A stretch of DNA of 64,000 bases from Actinacidiphila paucisporea (lineage in GTDB: Bacteria; Actinomycetota; Actinomycetes; Streptomycetales; Streptomycetaceae): positions 62,001-126,000 of the forward strand of contig NZ_FRBI01000016.1 of NCBI RefSeq assembly GCF_900142575.1. The letters are read 5' to 3'. Shown piece after piece: positions 27,301-35,744 of this stretch (position 1 is the first letter of the stretch; the number at the start of each line of letters is the position of its first letter). The notes beneath the pieces are model-generated. The model did not search any database and had not been told where the DNA came from. It saw nothing but the letters and a program-made list of their open reading frames with translations. A program made the translations under genes and the position numbers.

Positions 27301-27449
27301 GTGGGCACTCGCTGACGATCATGCAGATCATCGCCCGTATCCGGCAACGCCTCGGCGTGGAGGTGCCGTTCGACGCCTTCTTCGACACCCCGACCATCGA
27401 CGGGGTGGTCAGCGCCGTCGACGAACTGCGACAGGAGGAGCCCGAGTGA
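24315..27449 (+). CDS. NRPS module C-A-T (third), glycine-type A domain
   Basis: The protein has 1044 residues, starting at an ATG behind GGAGAGGAGG inside the end of the ligase gene. The C domain contains HHLVLDG (H138-D143). The A domain has YTSGSTGRPKGV, and its pocket, read by eye, is D-I-L-Q-L-G-V-I-W-K, nearly identical to glycine codes such as DILQLGLIWK. The carrier motif LGGHSLTIMQ has Ser at 999, preceded by an acidic Thr/Asp-rich linker. There is no thioesterase, so its chain probably passes to another module, for instance the Ser module with TE. It is coupled by ATGA to the carrier-protein gene. Confidence 0.9.
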   Translation: MAGAQAVTGIPMTPAQQGLWFAERAIGASAAYLVPAVVTAPDRADSAALDGAWAALTDRHPLLAATVAEAAGEPLLYPGEAAPVVHRTAAADELPAVLAAELAAGFDFAGAASSAGPFARCVALRVDDGRTVVMIVAHHLVLDGLGRDMLVADLAAAVAGRPLGRGSLDRFAGFAQAQARRVAEALPAAREFWSARPAPPAEVLLPGLAATPTAAEDATHLDLAWDRELDAALTAGTAALGATRFEVLLAGVHALLARYGNVATSVAVDVSTRRPETAGELGMWVNELPVTLTADPRTSFGRLVGEVRAEARAVYGHREVPFGRAVTGLPPRLAMAPVSTSYIRLRPDPSGQATSPVERLFATATVRAAMHLHFIDTPDGLTGRIHIPTRLLPVADAERITGHLRTLLAAGLAEPDRPLGDLDLLLPAEQVLLERINDTARPRPATTVLDLVRAAAEATPDAVAVSGDAGALTYRELVAAAHRIGHGLRRRGVGSGDVVGLCARRHVELVAGLLGILAAGAAYLPLDPTSPTARLEFIATDAGTKLILGHTEATANLGVPPVELLALDGLAAFAAEPGTPPAATDPAGLAYVIYTSGSTGRPKGVEVGHAALANLIAAIGELIGSGPADRWLNLTTLSFDISGLELFAPLTTGGRVVIAADAAVREGGALARLIGDAAITHVQATPSSWQLLLDAGWAGAPITALCGGEALALPAARRLRPLVDRLVNVYGPTETTIWSTAAEIPAHPDRVTIGRPVANTTLQVLDARLRPVPVGVPGELFISGAGLARGYRGRPELTAERFVTDAAGRRCYRTGDLVRLGADGQLEFLGRSDDQIKLRGHRIELGEIERTLLDAPGVAQAAVTVRDGELAAYLVGAGQLSAVRAHVAARLPRYMVPRDFHWLDQLPRTFNGKLDRAALPGLHAVAAVPTAADPLDPAAALAPEPTGTVSPDTDTDTEGGAGPADVADLTGIVTGIWREVLRVDEFAPDVTLFDLGGHSLTIMQIIARIRQRLGVEVPFDAFFDTPTIDGVVSAVDELRQEEPE

Positions 27450-27763
27450 CCGTCCCCGACCTGCATCCCGAGCCGCGACCAGACCTGCAGCACGAATCCC
27501 GGCCCGATCCGTATCCCGAACTCCACCGCGAGCTGGCCGATCTGGTCGTCGAGGCCGCCGACGGCCAGATCAGCGCCGAGGAGGCGCTCGCCGACGAGCC
27601 CGAGCCGCTCGGGCTGCTCGGACTGACGTCGCTGGGCTTCGTGCGGCTGATCCAGGCCATCGAGGGCCGTTACGGCGTCGTCGTCGAGATGGACGACGAC
27701 CTGTCTGCCCTGGACACGGTGCCCGCGCTGGCGGACTACCTGCGCGAGCGGGGCGTCGAATAG
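27446..27763 (+). CDS. Free-standing acyl/peptidyl carrier protein
   Basis: The protein has 105 residues. A charged, proline-rich extension of about 25 residues precedes a four-helix carrier domain with LLGLTSLGFVRLIQAIE. Ser62 is the predicted phosphopantetheine site. Its position between the Gly module and the carboxylase/reductase, and close to an acyl-AMP ligase, suggests it carries an acyl unit in trans. It overlaps the NRPS gene by four bases. Confidence 0.82.
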   Translation: MTVPDLHPEPRPDLQHESRPDPYPELHRELADLVVEAADGQISAEEALADEPEPLGLLGLTSLGFVRLIQAIEGRYGVVVEMDDDLSALDTVPALADYLRERGVE

Positions 27764-27829
27764 CGCGTCGGCGACCAGAACCGCCCGGTGGGGCTGCTCC
27801 TCCCATCCGATCGACTGAAGAGGCATGCA

Positions 27830-29182
27830 GTGAAGGAAATCGTTGACGCCATAACCTCCGGTCAGGCGACTGCCCGTGACTACTCCGCTCTCCGACTGCC
27901 CGAGAGCTACCGGGCGGCGACGCTGCACAGGAGCGACACCGGCATGTTCGAGGGGATGGCATCGGCCGACAAGGACCCGCGCCTGTCGATCCACCTGGAC
28001 GAGGTGCCGGTGCCTGAGCTGGGCCCTGGCGAGGCGCTGGTGGCGGTCATGGCCTCCTCGGTGAACTACAACACGGTGTGGTCCTCGATCTTCGAGCCGG
28101 TGCCGACGTTCGCCTTCCTCGAGCGCTACGGCCGCCGGTCATCGCTGGGCAGGCGCCACGACCTGCCCTACCACGTCATCGGCTCGGACCTGTCGGGCGT
28201 CGTGCTGCGCACCGGCCCGGGTGTCAACCTCTGGAAGGCCGGCGACGAGGTCGTCGCACACTGCCTGTCGGTCGAACTGGAGTCGAGCGACGGGCACAAC
28301 GACACGATGCTCGATCCGGAGCAGCGGATCTGGGGGTTCGAGACGAACTTCGGTGGCCTGGCCGAGGTGGCGCTGGTGAAGTCCAACCAGTTGATGCCCA
28401 AGCCGGAGCATCTGAGCTGGGAGGAGGCGGCTGCTCCCGGGCTGGTCAACTCGACCGCGTACCGGCAGTTGGTGTCCCGTAACGGTGCCGGTATGAAGCA
28501 GGGTGACAACGTGCTGATCTGGGGTGCCAGCGGCGGGCTCGGCTCGTACGCGACCCAGTTCGCGCTGGCCGGGGGTGCCACGCCGATCTGCGTGGTGTCC
28601 AGCCAGGAGAAGGCGGAGATCTGCCGCAGGATGGGCGCGGAAGCGGTCATCGACCGCAGGGCCGAGGGCTTCCGCTTCTGGCGTGACGAGCACACCCAGG
28701 ACCAGCGGGAGTGGAAGCGTTTCGGTGGCCGTATCCGCGAGCTGACCGGCGGAGAGGACGTCGACATCGTCTTCGAGCACCCCGGCCGCGAGACCTTCGG
28801 CGCCTCGGTCTACGTCACCCGTAAGGGGGGAACCATCGTCACCTGCGCCTCGACCAGCGGCTACATCCACGAGTACGACAACCGCTACCTGTGGATGTCC
28901 CTCAAACGGATCATCGGCTCGCATTTCGCGAACTACCGCGAGTCCTGGGAGGCGAACCGGCTCGTCGCCAAGGGCAGGATCCACCCCACCCTGTCCAGGG
29001 TGTACTCCCTGGAGGAGACCGGCCAAGCCGCCCACGACGTCCACCGGAACCTGCACCAGGGCAAGGTCGGCGTCCTGTGCCTGGCCCCCGAGGAGGGCCT
29101 CGGCGTGCGCGACGAGCAGATGCGTGCCAAGCACCTCGACGCCATCAACCGCTTCCGCGCCGGCCGGCTAGCGCCGGTCTGA
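27830..29182 (+). CDS. ccr: Crotonyl-CoA carboxylase/reductase
   Basis: The protein has 450 residues of the zinc-free medium-chain dehydrogenase fold. It carries SSVNYNTVWSSIFEP, NAD(P)-binding WGASGGLGSYA and IIGSHFANYRE. Counting from the GTG at 27830 puts N81, F170, E171 and H365 exactly at the positions known for CO2 binding and carboxylation in this family. It should therefore make ethylmalonyl-CoA or a related alkylmalonyl-CoA rather than simply reduce. No acyltransferase or PKS module in this window would use such a unit. It is the last gene of the operon, 66 bp after the carrier gene. Confidence 0.92.
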   Translation: MKEIVDAITSGQATARDYSALRLPESYRAATLHRSDTGMFEGMASADKDPRLSIHLDEVPVPELGPGEALVAVMASSVNYNTVWSSIFEPVPTFAFLERYGRRSSLGRRHDLPYHVIGSDLSGVVLRTGPGVNLWKAGDEVVAHCLSVELESSDGHNDTMLDPEQRIWGFETNFGGLAEVALVKSNQLMPKPEHLSWEEAAAPGLVNSTAYRQLVSRNGAGMKQGDNVLIWGASGGLGSYATQFALAGGATPICVVSSQEKAEICRRMGAEAVIDRRAEGFRFWRDEHTQDQREWKRFGGRIRELTGGEDVDIVFEHPGRETFGASVYVTRKGGTIVTCASTSGYIHEYDNRYLWMSLKRIIGSHFANYRESWEANRLVAKGRIHPTLSRVYSLEETGQAAHDVHRNLHQGKVGVLCLAPEEGLGVRDEQMRAKHLDAINRFRAGRLAPV

Positions 29183-29215
29183 CCCGGGGGGAGCCGGCGT
29201 GTGAAGTGGCAGTGA

Positions 29216-30655
29216 GCACCGCACGCTCGTCCAGGAGCCCAGTCGCGCCGGTGTCGGTGCAGGCGGCGCCAGGAGCGCTGAGCGAGGTGGTCAGCGATGT
29301 GCGATTGCTGTTGCCGTCGTAGCCGTAGACATGCCGGAGGCAGCTCCCGTCACCGCCGAGATCGTCGGACCCGGCGAGTCGGCCGAGTTGATCGTAGGTG
29401 TAGCTCTGCGACGACGTGTCACCCGCGGTCTCGCTGTGGTCGGCGATGTCGCCGTTGACCGCGTAATCGGCGGTGTCCTTCAGGACCGCGCCGGCGTCGC
29501 TGTCGCGGGTGTAGATCGCGGACGTCTCCTCGCCCACGTTGTTCGTGCCGACATTCAGGGTGTAGCCGCCCGGCAGGTGTTCGCTGCTCAGTTCCCCGTC
29601 GGGTCCGTAGGTGGCTGTGAGCGCCCCGGCGACCGAGTCGGTGAGGGAGGTCGGCAGGCCGCGCGGTCTGTGGTCGTGTCGTAGGCGTACGTAGTGGTGG
29701 AGGGCGCCGAGTCGGTCACGGTGACGGGCCGGTCGAGGGCGTCGTAGGTGGTCGTGGTGGTGTTGCCGGCGCCGTCGCTGTAACTGATCTCCCGTCCGAG
29801 AGCATCCGTCTCGTGGGTGACGGTCTGGCCGTTCGAGGTTCGGTGGTCTTGGTCGGCGACTGGGTCGGGTTGGAGCCTCCACCGGTGATTGCCCCGGCCG
29901 GTGCGGTGGAGCAGACGAGTCCTGCCCACTCCGGCCGGGCGTGGCATGCGCCGGTGCCGGTAGCCGAGTAGTAGGTCGTGACGGTCGTCCCGGCGTCGGT
30001 TCCGTTGGACTTGGGCTGTGCCGTCGTGACTGGCCGGCTCTGTGCGTCGTATGCGGTGGTCTTGGTGACGTTCAGGCCGCCTGGATCTTCGGTCGTCGAG
30101 GTGGGCAGTGCTTTCGCCCAGTCGTAGGCGGTCGTCGTGGTGTGCGTGTCGGCGTCGTGGGAGTAGCCGCTGACGGACGCTCCCGTCGTCACCGTGGTGG
30201 GCAGGCCCGAAGCGGTCGCGCTTCCGTCAGTGGGACGGCCCTGGTCGTAGGCGGTGACGGTGTGCAGGCGGGCCGGTATCTCGGAGCCCGCGGGCAGGTC
30301 GGTGCCACCGGCGTCAGCCTGGAGGGGTGTGGCGAGTGTGACCTCGTGCCGGGGGCCGAACACGGCCAGTTCGTTCTGTCCGTCGGCTGAGTAGATATGG
30401 CTCGTGGACAGTTGGGCGGCGCGGTCGGCGGTTCCGACGGCGTCGAGGCCGAGCAAGGTGAGCAGGCCGAGGCTCGGACCGCTGGTGGCCAGCGCGAGGT
30501 CTCGGTTGCCGGGCGTCAGCTCGCGGACGGTGTTGCCCGACCGGTCGTACTCGGTGGTGGTGATGTGCCCGCCTGGTTCGATGGAGTTCACCTCGCGACC
30601 TGAGGCGTCGTCAGTACCGCCGTCATCAGCTGCTTGGCCATGGAAGCGCAGATGA
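29216..30655 (-). pseudogene. RHS/YD-repeat protein fragment with frameshifts
   Basis: Minus-strand translations show YD-repeat units: TTTEYDRSGNTVRELTPGN, TTAYDAQSRPVTT, TTYDALDRPVTVTD and YTYDQLGRLAGSDD. They are split among three frames, with slips near 29840 and 29665. The beginning and the toxin-bearing end are both missing. RHS proteins are large surface or polymorphic-toxin proteins; this copy cannot be made intact. Confidence 0.75.
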
Positions 30656-30736
30656 TCACCGACCAGGCGAAACAGCACCGGGTGGACCGGGCGCAGGACT
30701 CCGTGCTTCCACTCGTGTGACGTCGCGGCGGCACCG

Positions 30737-30776
30737 GGACGTCCTCCGCACCGTTCGAACGGCGCGGAGGACGTCC
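30737..30776 (-). terminator. Strong hairpin terminator after the methionyl-tRNA synthetase
   Basis: GGACGTCCTCCGC and GCGGAGGACGTCC pair perfectly around an inner CCGTTCGAACGG palindrome, giving a near-perfect 40-base stem with one mismatch. It lies 7 bp beyond the metG stop. No U-tract follows, which is common for streptomycete terminators. Confidence 0.75.
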
Positions 30777-30783
30777 TCGCGTC

Positions 30784-32394
30784 TCACTGCGCCGGCTTCT
30801 CGTCCAGCCGCGGGAAGAGTGCCTCGCCTTTGGTCACGAGGCTTCCGGCGGGCAGCCGGCCCCACGTACCGGCTTCCTGCACCAGTTGGTCGCCGATCGG
30901 GCCCAACGAGGACTCCGCACCCAGGGAGGCCCAGAGCTTCTCGCAGGTGTCGGGCATCACGGGGTGGAGCAGGACCGCGGTCGCACGTAGCGACTCCGCC
31001 GCCGTGTAGAGGAGGGTGGCCAGCCGGTCCTGCGCCTGTGGCGACGGATCCTTGGCCACCTTCCACGGTTCCTGCTCGGTCAGATAGCCGTTGACCAGGC
31101 TGATGAAGCGGAAGATGGCGGCGATGCCGCCGGAGAAGTCAAGCCCGTCACCGATCAGGCTGTCGGCCTCGGCCACTGTCTTCGCCAGCTGGTCGATGAC
31201 CCGACGCTCGACCGGAGTCGGCGCGGCGGCGTCGGGAAGCACGCCGCCGAAGTACCTGCCGATCATGGCCGTGACTCGCGAGACCAGGTTGCCGAGTTCG
31301 TTGGCGAGCTCGCTGGTGTAGCGCGCGCTGAAATCCTCCCAGGAGAACGAGCCGTCCTGGCCGAAGGAGATCGCCCGCAGGAAGTACCACCGATAGGCGT
31401 CGACGCCGAAGTGATCGGTCAGCTGGTGCGGAGAGATGCCCGTCAGGTTCGACTTGCTCATCTTCTCGCCGCCGACCATCAGCCAGCCGTTCGCCGCGAT
31501 ACGCCCCGGCAAGGGAAGACCGTTCGCCATCAGCATCGCCGGCCAGATGACGGCATGGAAGCGCAGGATGTCCTTGCCGACCAGGTGGACGTCCGCGGGG
31601 AAGGTCCGGTCGAATTGCTGCTGGTCGGCGCCGAATCCCACCGCGGTCGCGTAATTCATCAGCGCGTCGACCCATACGTAGATGACGTGCTTCTCGTCCC
31701 ACGGCACCTTGATGCCCCAGTCAAAGGTAGAACGCGAGATCGACAGGTCCTGCAGGCCCCGCCGGACGAAGTTCACGACCTCGTTCCTCGCGGATTCCGG
31801 ATAGATGAACTCCGGGTGCTCTTCGTAGTGTGCGAGGAGGCGCTCCGCGTATGCGGAGAGTTTGAAGAAGTAGTTCTCCTCCATGAGAATCTCCACCGGC
31901 CTACGGTGAATGGGGCACAGTTTCTGCCCGGCCAGTTCGCCCTCGCCGTCGAGGAGTTCACCGGGAGTCTTGTACTCCTCGCACCCCACGCAGTACGGGC
32001 CCTCGTAGCCGCCCCGGTAGACTTCGCCCTTGTCGTGCAACTCCTGGACGAATTCCTGCACGCGGGCGACATGGCGTTCTTCAGTGGTGCGGATGAAGTC
32101 GTCGTTGGCGATCCCCAGATGCGTCCACAACGGCTTCCAGGACTCCTCGACCAATTTGTCGCACCACTCCTGCGGGCTCATCCCATGAGCCTCCGCGGTG
32201 CGCATGATCTTCTGGCCGTGCTCGTCCGTCCCGGTCAGATACCTGACCTGGTCGCCACGTTGACGATGCCAGCGCGCCAATACATCTCCGACGATGGTCG
32301 TATAGGCGTGGCCCAGGTGTGGGGCGTCATTGACGTAGTAAATGGGAGTCGTGACATAAAACAACTTCTCGGCATTGGGTCCGGTAACCGCCAT
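30784..32394 (-). CDS. metG: Methionyl-tRNA synthetase, isolated copy in an accessory block
   Basis: The protein has 536 residues, charges tRNA-Met and is cytosolic. The Rossmann catalytic domain has TPIYYVNDAPHLGHAY (HIGH-type H26-H29) and EKMSKSNL (KMSKS at 311-315). A zinc knuckle is formed by C135-x2-C138 and C160-x2-H163. An anticodon-binding helical bundle follows. There is no C-terminal tRNA-binding extension. The gene looks intact, with an AGGA-type ribosome site and its own terminator. It is flanked by an RHS pseudogene and IS debris rather than housekeeping neighbours, and lies between two biosynthetic operons. A second, drug-insensitive copy for self-resistance is a reasonable inference. 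It could also be the only copy. Confidence 0.93.
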   Translation of the reverse strand: MAVTGPNAEKLFYVTTPIYYVNDAPHLGHAYTTIVGDVLARWHRQRGDQVRYLTGTDEHGQKIMRTAEAHGMSPQEWCDKLVEESWKPLWTHLGIANDDFIRTTEERHVARVQEFVQELHDKGEVYRGGYEGPYCVGCEEYKTPGELLDGEGELAGQKLCPIHRRPVEILMEENYFFKLSAYAERLLAHYEEHPEFIYPESARNEVVNFVRRGLQDLSISRSTFDWGIKVPWDEKHVIYVWVDALMNYATAVGFGADQQQFDRTFPADVHLVGKDILRFHAVIWPAMLMANGLPLPGRIAANGWLMVGGEKMSKSNLTGISPHQLTDHFGVDAYRWYFLRAISFGQDGSFSWEDFSARYTSELANELGNLVSRVTAMIGRYFGGVLPDAAAPTPVERRVIDQLAKTVAEADSLIGDGLDFSGGIAAIFRFISLVNGYLTEQEPWKVAKDPSPQAQDRLATLLYTAAESLRATAVLLHPVMPDTCEKLWASLGAESSLGPIGDQLVQEAGTWGRLPAGSLVTKGEALFPRLDEKPAQ

Positions 32395-32456
32395 GATGAG
32401 ATCCTACCGCGCAAGGACATCGGCCAACGACCGAACTCCCTTGCGAGCAGGCGGCG

Positions 32457-32830
32457 CTAACGAGCTCGTGCATGGTTGGCGGTGAGGCGTCGAAAAGCTT
32501 CGATGTGTCTCTGTGTTGGCATCTGCCGCGCTGAGGTCAGGTCTGCGGTTTGCTGGTGGGACAGCAGGCTGGCGACGGCCTGGGCGGTGTCGCTCATGTG
32601 CTCGCGGCGGCCGTGGTGACGGGCCAGGGCACGCCAGTTCTTCTGGTGGGCGATGCCGCGCTCGACGCGGATGTGTCGGGAGGAGTGCGCTTTGCGCTGG
32701 TGCTCGTGCATCTCCTCGTACCAGTCCGGGGCGTTCTTCTTGAACGTGCGGTGCGGTGGCGTCACCACCCGGCCACCGGTCTGGGCGCCCAGACCCTGGT
32801 AGCCGGCCACCTCACCCGCACTGGAATACC
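32457..32830 (-). mobile_element. IS5-family transposase C-terminal remnant (second type)
   Basis: The minus-strand translation reads GYQGLGAQTGGRVVTPPHR, then FKKNAPDWYEEMHEHQRKAH, and RVERGIAHQKNWRALARHHG. This is the DDE end of IS5-group transposases common in Streptomyces (catalytic E in the VExGIAHxKNWR block). The N-terminal part is missing. Confidence 0.75.
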
Positions 32831-32929
32831 GGACCCGCCAGCCCACGCGACAGACTCATCCGCACGGCCTTCGTGCTGAGCTTGTGTGTTCCTTGGTCGG
32901 ACCACATGTTCAGCCGAAGGCCGCCCCCA

Positions 32930-33075
32930 CGTACCGCAGATCCCGGTCCGAGTGATCAAGTACGACATCTCGTTCGGACCACGAGGTTGAAGATCGCGTT
33001 AGGAGAAGGAGCTGGTGCAGCTTGTCGATAGGGAGGTGGTGGAGCAGGCCGGCGAGGATGGCGCCGTAGGTCTCG
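32930..33075 (-). mobile_element. IS481-like integrase N-terminal remnant
   Basis: The translation TYGAILAGLLHHLPIDKLHQ followed by LLLLTRSSTSW matches the early segment of the same integrases (DRAxLAALLHRLPxxxLxxLxLLVxPDTVLRW). It lies just before the point where the oxidoreductase gene lost its 5' end. Confidence 0.5.
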
Positions 33076-33279
33076 TCGCCAGCCGCGTCGTAGCCCCAGG
33101 GGCTGTTGCCTTGAGGGGTGCGCGGCGGGGCGTTCAGTTCGCTCGCGTCGTTGTCCAGGTGTTCGTGGATCTCATCTGAGCCGCAGGTGTTGGAGGTGTG
33201 TCGGCGTTGGTGGCGGCGGACAGGAGGTTCCCGGCGTCGGGGAAGCTTCAAGATCCCCGGCAGATTCAAGTTCAGGGGC

Positions 33280-33987
33280 GAGCGGCGGACCGATACGGTG
33301 GCGGCGAGACTGGTCGAGCGGGCACGCTCCCGCGGCGTCTTCCTGATGGAAGCCATGTGGATGCGCTGCAACCCGGTCATCCGGCGGGTTGCCGCCCTGG
33401 TCGCCGACGGTGCCATCGGCGAGGTGACCGCGGTGCACGCGGATCTGGGGCTGCAGGGACCGTTCTCGGCCACGCACCGGCTGATGGACCCCGCGCTGGG
33501 CGGCGGCGCGCTGCTGGACCTCGGCGTCTATCCGGTCAACCTGGCCCAGATGATCCTGGGCGCGCCGGATTCCGTGCAGGCGTGGGCGCGGCTGTCGCCC
33601 GAGGGCGTCGACCAGAACACCGGCCTGCTGCTCGGCTACCGGTCCGGCGCGGTGGCCGCGCTGACGTGCGGCCTGGTCGGCGGGACCGGCAACGCGGCGA
33701 TGATCACCGGCACCGCCGGCCGGGTCGATCTGCCGCGCGGCTTCTTCGCGCCTCGCTCGTTCACACTGCACCGCGGTGCCGGCGCCGAGGTCGTCGACCT
33801 GGATTTCCCCGGCAGGGGTTATCAGTTCGAGGCCGAGGAGGTGCAGCGCTGCCTGGCCGCGGGCGAGCCGGAGAGCCCGCTGATGCCGCAGGCCACGACG
33901 CTGGAAATCATGGGCGTGCTCGACACGGTCCGCGAACGGATCGGCGTCCGCTACCCGCCGCCCGGCCAGGTCTCCGGCTCGCGCTGA
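33280..33987 (+). pseudogene. Gfo/Idh/MocA-type oxidoreductase lacking its NAD-binding domain
   Basis: The surviving frame starts within VAARLVERARSRGVFLMEAM, the segment that follows the EKP motif in this family. It continues through GGGALLDLGVYPVNLAQMIL and the C-terminal beta sheet to a normal stop. The N-terminal Rossmann domain of about 110 residues (GxGxxG, EKP) is absent. It is replaced by integrase-like sequence, so the protein could not bind NAD(P). An open ATG frame exists from 33118 but would encode unrelated residues first. Confidence 0.7.
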
Positions 33988-34079
33988 GCGTGGCCACGAC
34001 CACGCGGGCAGGCCGTGAAAATCTTGTTGAGGGGCTGTCCAACCGTTGGCTGGGTGGCTCCTTTGCCCATGGGTGCGGT

Positions 34080-34484
34080 TCGTTTCGCACCACCGCCGCT
34101 TGGTCAGGGTGAAACCGACGGCCGGCACGATGCCGACCGCTTCGGCCCATGCCGCGCCACCGCGAGTTCGGCGATCAGGGCGGCGGCCGCCCCGGCGCTG
34201 CGGGTGTGGTTTCCACAGCAGCGCCGGGCGGCCGACCCACCGTTCTCGTCCAGCACGACCATGCCCGGCCGCTGACCCACCACCGAGGCGGCGGCTACGT
34301 CGTCCAGCCGCCCGCCTCGTCGATCGCCTGCCGCAGCGTGGCCCACCAGGCGTCCGGACGCATCTCAGTGGCGTCCGGACCGGATGCGCGGCACGGCCCT
34401 GCCGGACCAGCGCCCCGTCCCGGTGTCGCGGATCACGACCCTGCACGACTGCGTCGGGCTGTCGATCCCAGCCACGAGCGCCAC
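34080..34484 (-). pseudogene. xylB: Xylulokinase gene, N-terminal part with several frameshifts
   Basis: A GTG three bases after the xylA stop starts MALVAGIDSPTQSCRVVIRD, the first ATP-binding strand of FGGY xylulokinases. Later pieces in other frames match the same protein: LDDVAAASVVGQRPGMVVLD, RSAGAAAALIAEL and AEAVGIVPAVGFTLTKRRW. At least three frame changes occur, and everything after about residue 140 is gone. Confidence 0.72.
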
Positions 34485-34487
34485 AGG

Positions 34488-35672
34488 TCAGCGGGCACCG
34501 ATCAGGTGCTCGACGGCCAGCTGGTTGAGCCTGACGAACCCGTAGCCCTGGGCGCCGGCGGCGTCCACGTCGAAGTCCTCGAACGCGCTGCGGTCGGCGA
34601 GCAGGCCGGCGTACGACTCGCCCGGGTTCAGGGTGGGGGTGGACAGCTCGCCGACCTTGGCCGCGGCCAGCGCCTCCTGCACCTCCGGGTCGGCGCGGAA
34701 CGCCTTGGCCCGCTCCTTGAGCAGCAGGTACATCCGGATGTTGGCCTTCGCCGACTCCCAGACACCCTCGACGTCCTCGGTGCGCGACGGCTTGTAGTCG
34801 AAGTGGCGCGGGCCGTCGTAGGCGCGGCCACCGGGGAGGCCGTTCTCCAGCAGGTCGACCGTCGAGAACGCGTTGAGCAGGTCGCCGTGGCCGAAGACCA
34901 GGTCCTGGTCGTACTTCGGGCCGTGCTGGCCGTTGAGGTCGATGTGGAAGAGCTTGTTGTGCCACAGCGCCTGCGCGATGCCGTGGGTGAAGTTGAGGTT
35001 CGCCATCTGCTCGTGCCCGACCTCGGGGTTGATGCCGAACAGCTCGGGCCGCTCCAGCTCCTGGGTGAAGGCGATGGCGTGGCCGGCGGTGGGCAGCAGG
35101 ATGTCGCCGCGGGGCTCGTTCGGCTTCGGCTCGATGGCGAAGCGGAACCCGTAGCCGTGGTCCTCCGAGTACTGCGCGAGCAGGTTGAGCGCCTCACGGT
35201 AACGGTCGAGGGCGGCCTGGACGTTCTTGGCCGAGTCGTACTCCGAGCCCTCGCGGCCGCCCCACAGCACCAGGGTCTTGGAGCCCAGCTCGGCACCGAG
35301 GTCCATCTGACGCAGCACCTTGCGCACCGCGTAGCGCCGGACCGAGCGGTCGTTGCTGGTGAAGCCGCCGTCCTTGAACACCGGGTGATTGAAGAGGTTG
35401 GTGGTCACAGACGGGACGATCAGGCCGGTCTCGGCGATCGCCTTCTTGAACTTGGCGATGATGCCGTCCCGGGTGGCGGCGTCGGAGCCGAACGGCACCA
35501 GGTCGTCGTCGTGGAACCCGACACCGTACGCACCGAGCTCGGCAAGCTTGTGCACGGTCTCGATCGGGTCGAGCGCGGGACGGGTCGCCTCACCGAACGG
35601 GTCGCGCGCCTGCCACCCGACGGTCCAGAGACCGAAGGAGAACTTGTCATCACGGGTGGGCTGCACAGACAC
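34488..35672 (-). CDS. xylA: Xylose isomerase
   Basis: The protein has 394 residues. The start is a GTG giving MSVQPTRDDKFSFGLWTVGW, as in other actinobacterial XylA, preceded by GGAGGA. Metal-binding and catalytic segments are present: GGREGSEYD, IEPKPNEP, NPEVGHEQM, FHIDLNGQ and HFDYKP. It converts D-xylose to D-xylulose in the cytosol. The downstream kinase gene is decayed, so this locus alone cannot complete xylose use. It is divergent from a ROK repressor, with AT-rich TTATTT repeats at the start side. Confidence 0.97.
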   Translation of the reverse strand: MSVQPTRDDKFSFGLWTVGWQARDPFGEATRPALDPIETVHKLAELGAYGVGFHDDDLVPFGSDAATRDGIIAKFKKAIAETGLIVPSVTTNLFNHPVFKDGGFTSNDRSVRRYAVRKVLRQMDLGAELGSKTLVLWGGREGSEYDSAKNVQAALDRYREALNLLAQYSEDHGYGFRFAIEPKPNEPRGDILLPTAGHAIAFTQELERPELFGINPEVGHEQMANLNFTHGIAQALWHNKLFHIDLNGQHGPKYDQDLVFGHGDLLNAFSTVDLLENGLPGGRAYDGPRHFDYKPSRTEDVEGVWESAKANIRMYLLLKERAKAFRADPEVQEALAAAKVGELSTPTLNPGESYAGLLADRSAFEDFDVDAAGAQGYGFVRLNQLAVEHLIGAR

Positions 35673-35697
35673 GGCTTCCTCCGGAAACGCATGAGAT

Positions 35698-35720
35698 TTA
35701 TTTAGTGGTTGAATTATTTG
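35698..35720. promoter_or_regulatory. Likely ROK (XylR) operator between xylA and its repressor
   Basis: TTATTTAG at 35698-35705 and TTATTTG at 35714-35720 form a direct repeat in an AT-rich island between two divergent genes in otherwise GC-rich DNA. A similar pair stands before the second ROK gene at 39180. Confidence 0.5.
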
Positions 35721-35744
35721 TCCGAGGTATAGCATTGTCAAGCC

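Noticed and set aside
33118..33297. Start of the Gfo/Idh frame at 33118 as a real N-terminus
   Set aside because: The residues before about 33298 do not form a Rossmann fold and correspond to integrase-like DNA on the other strand.
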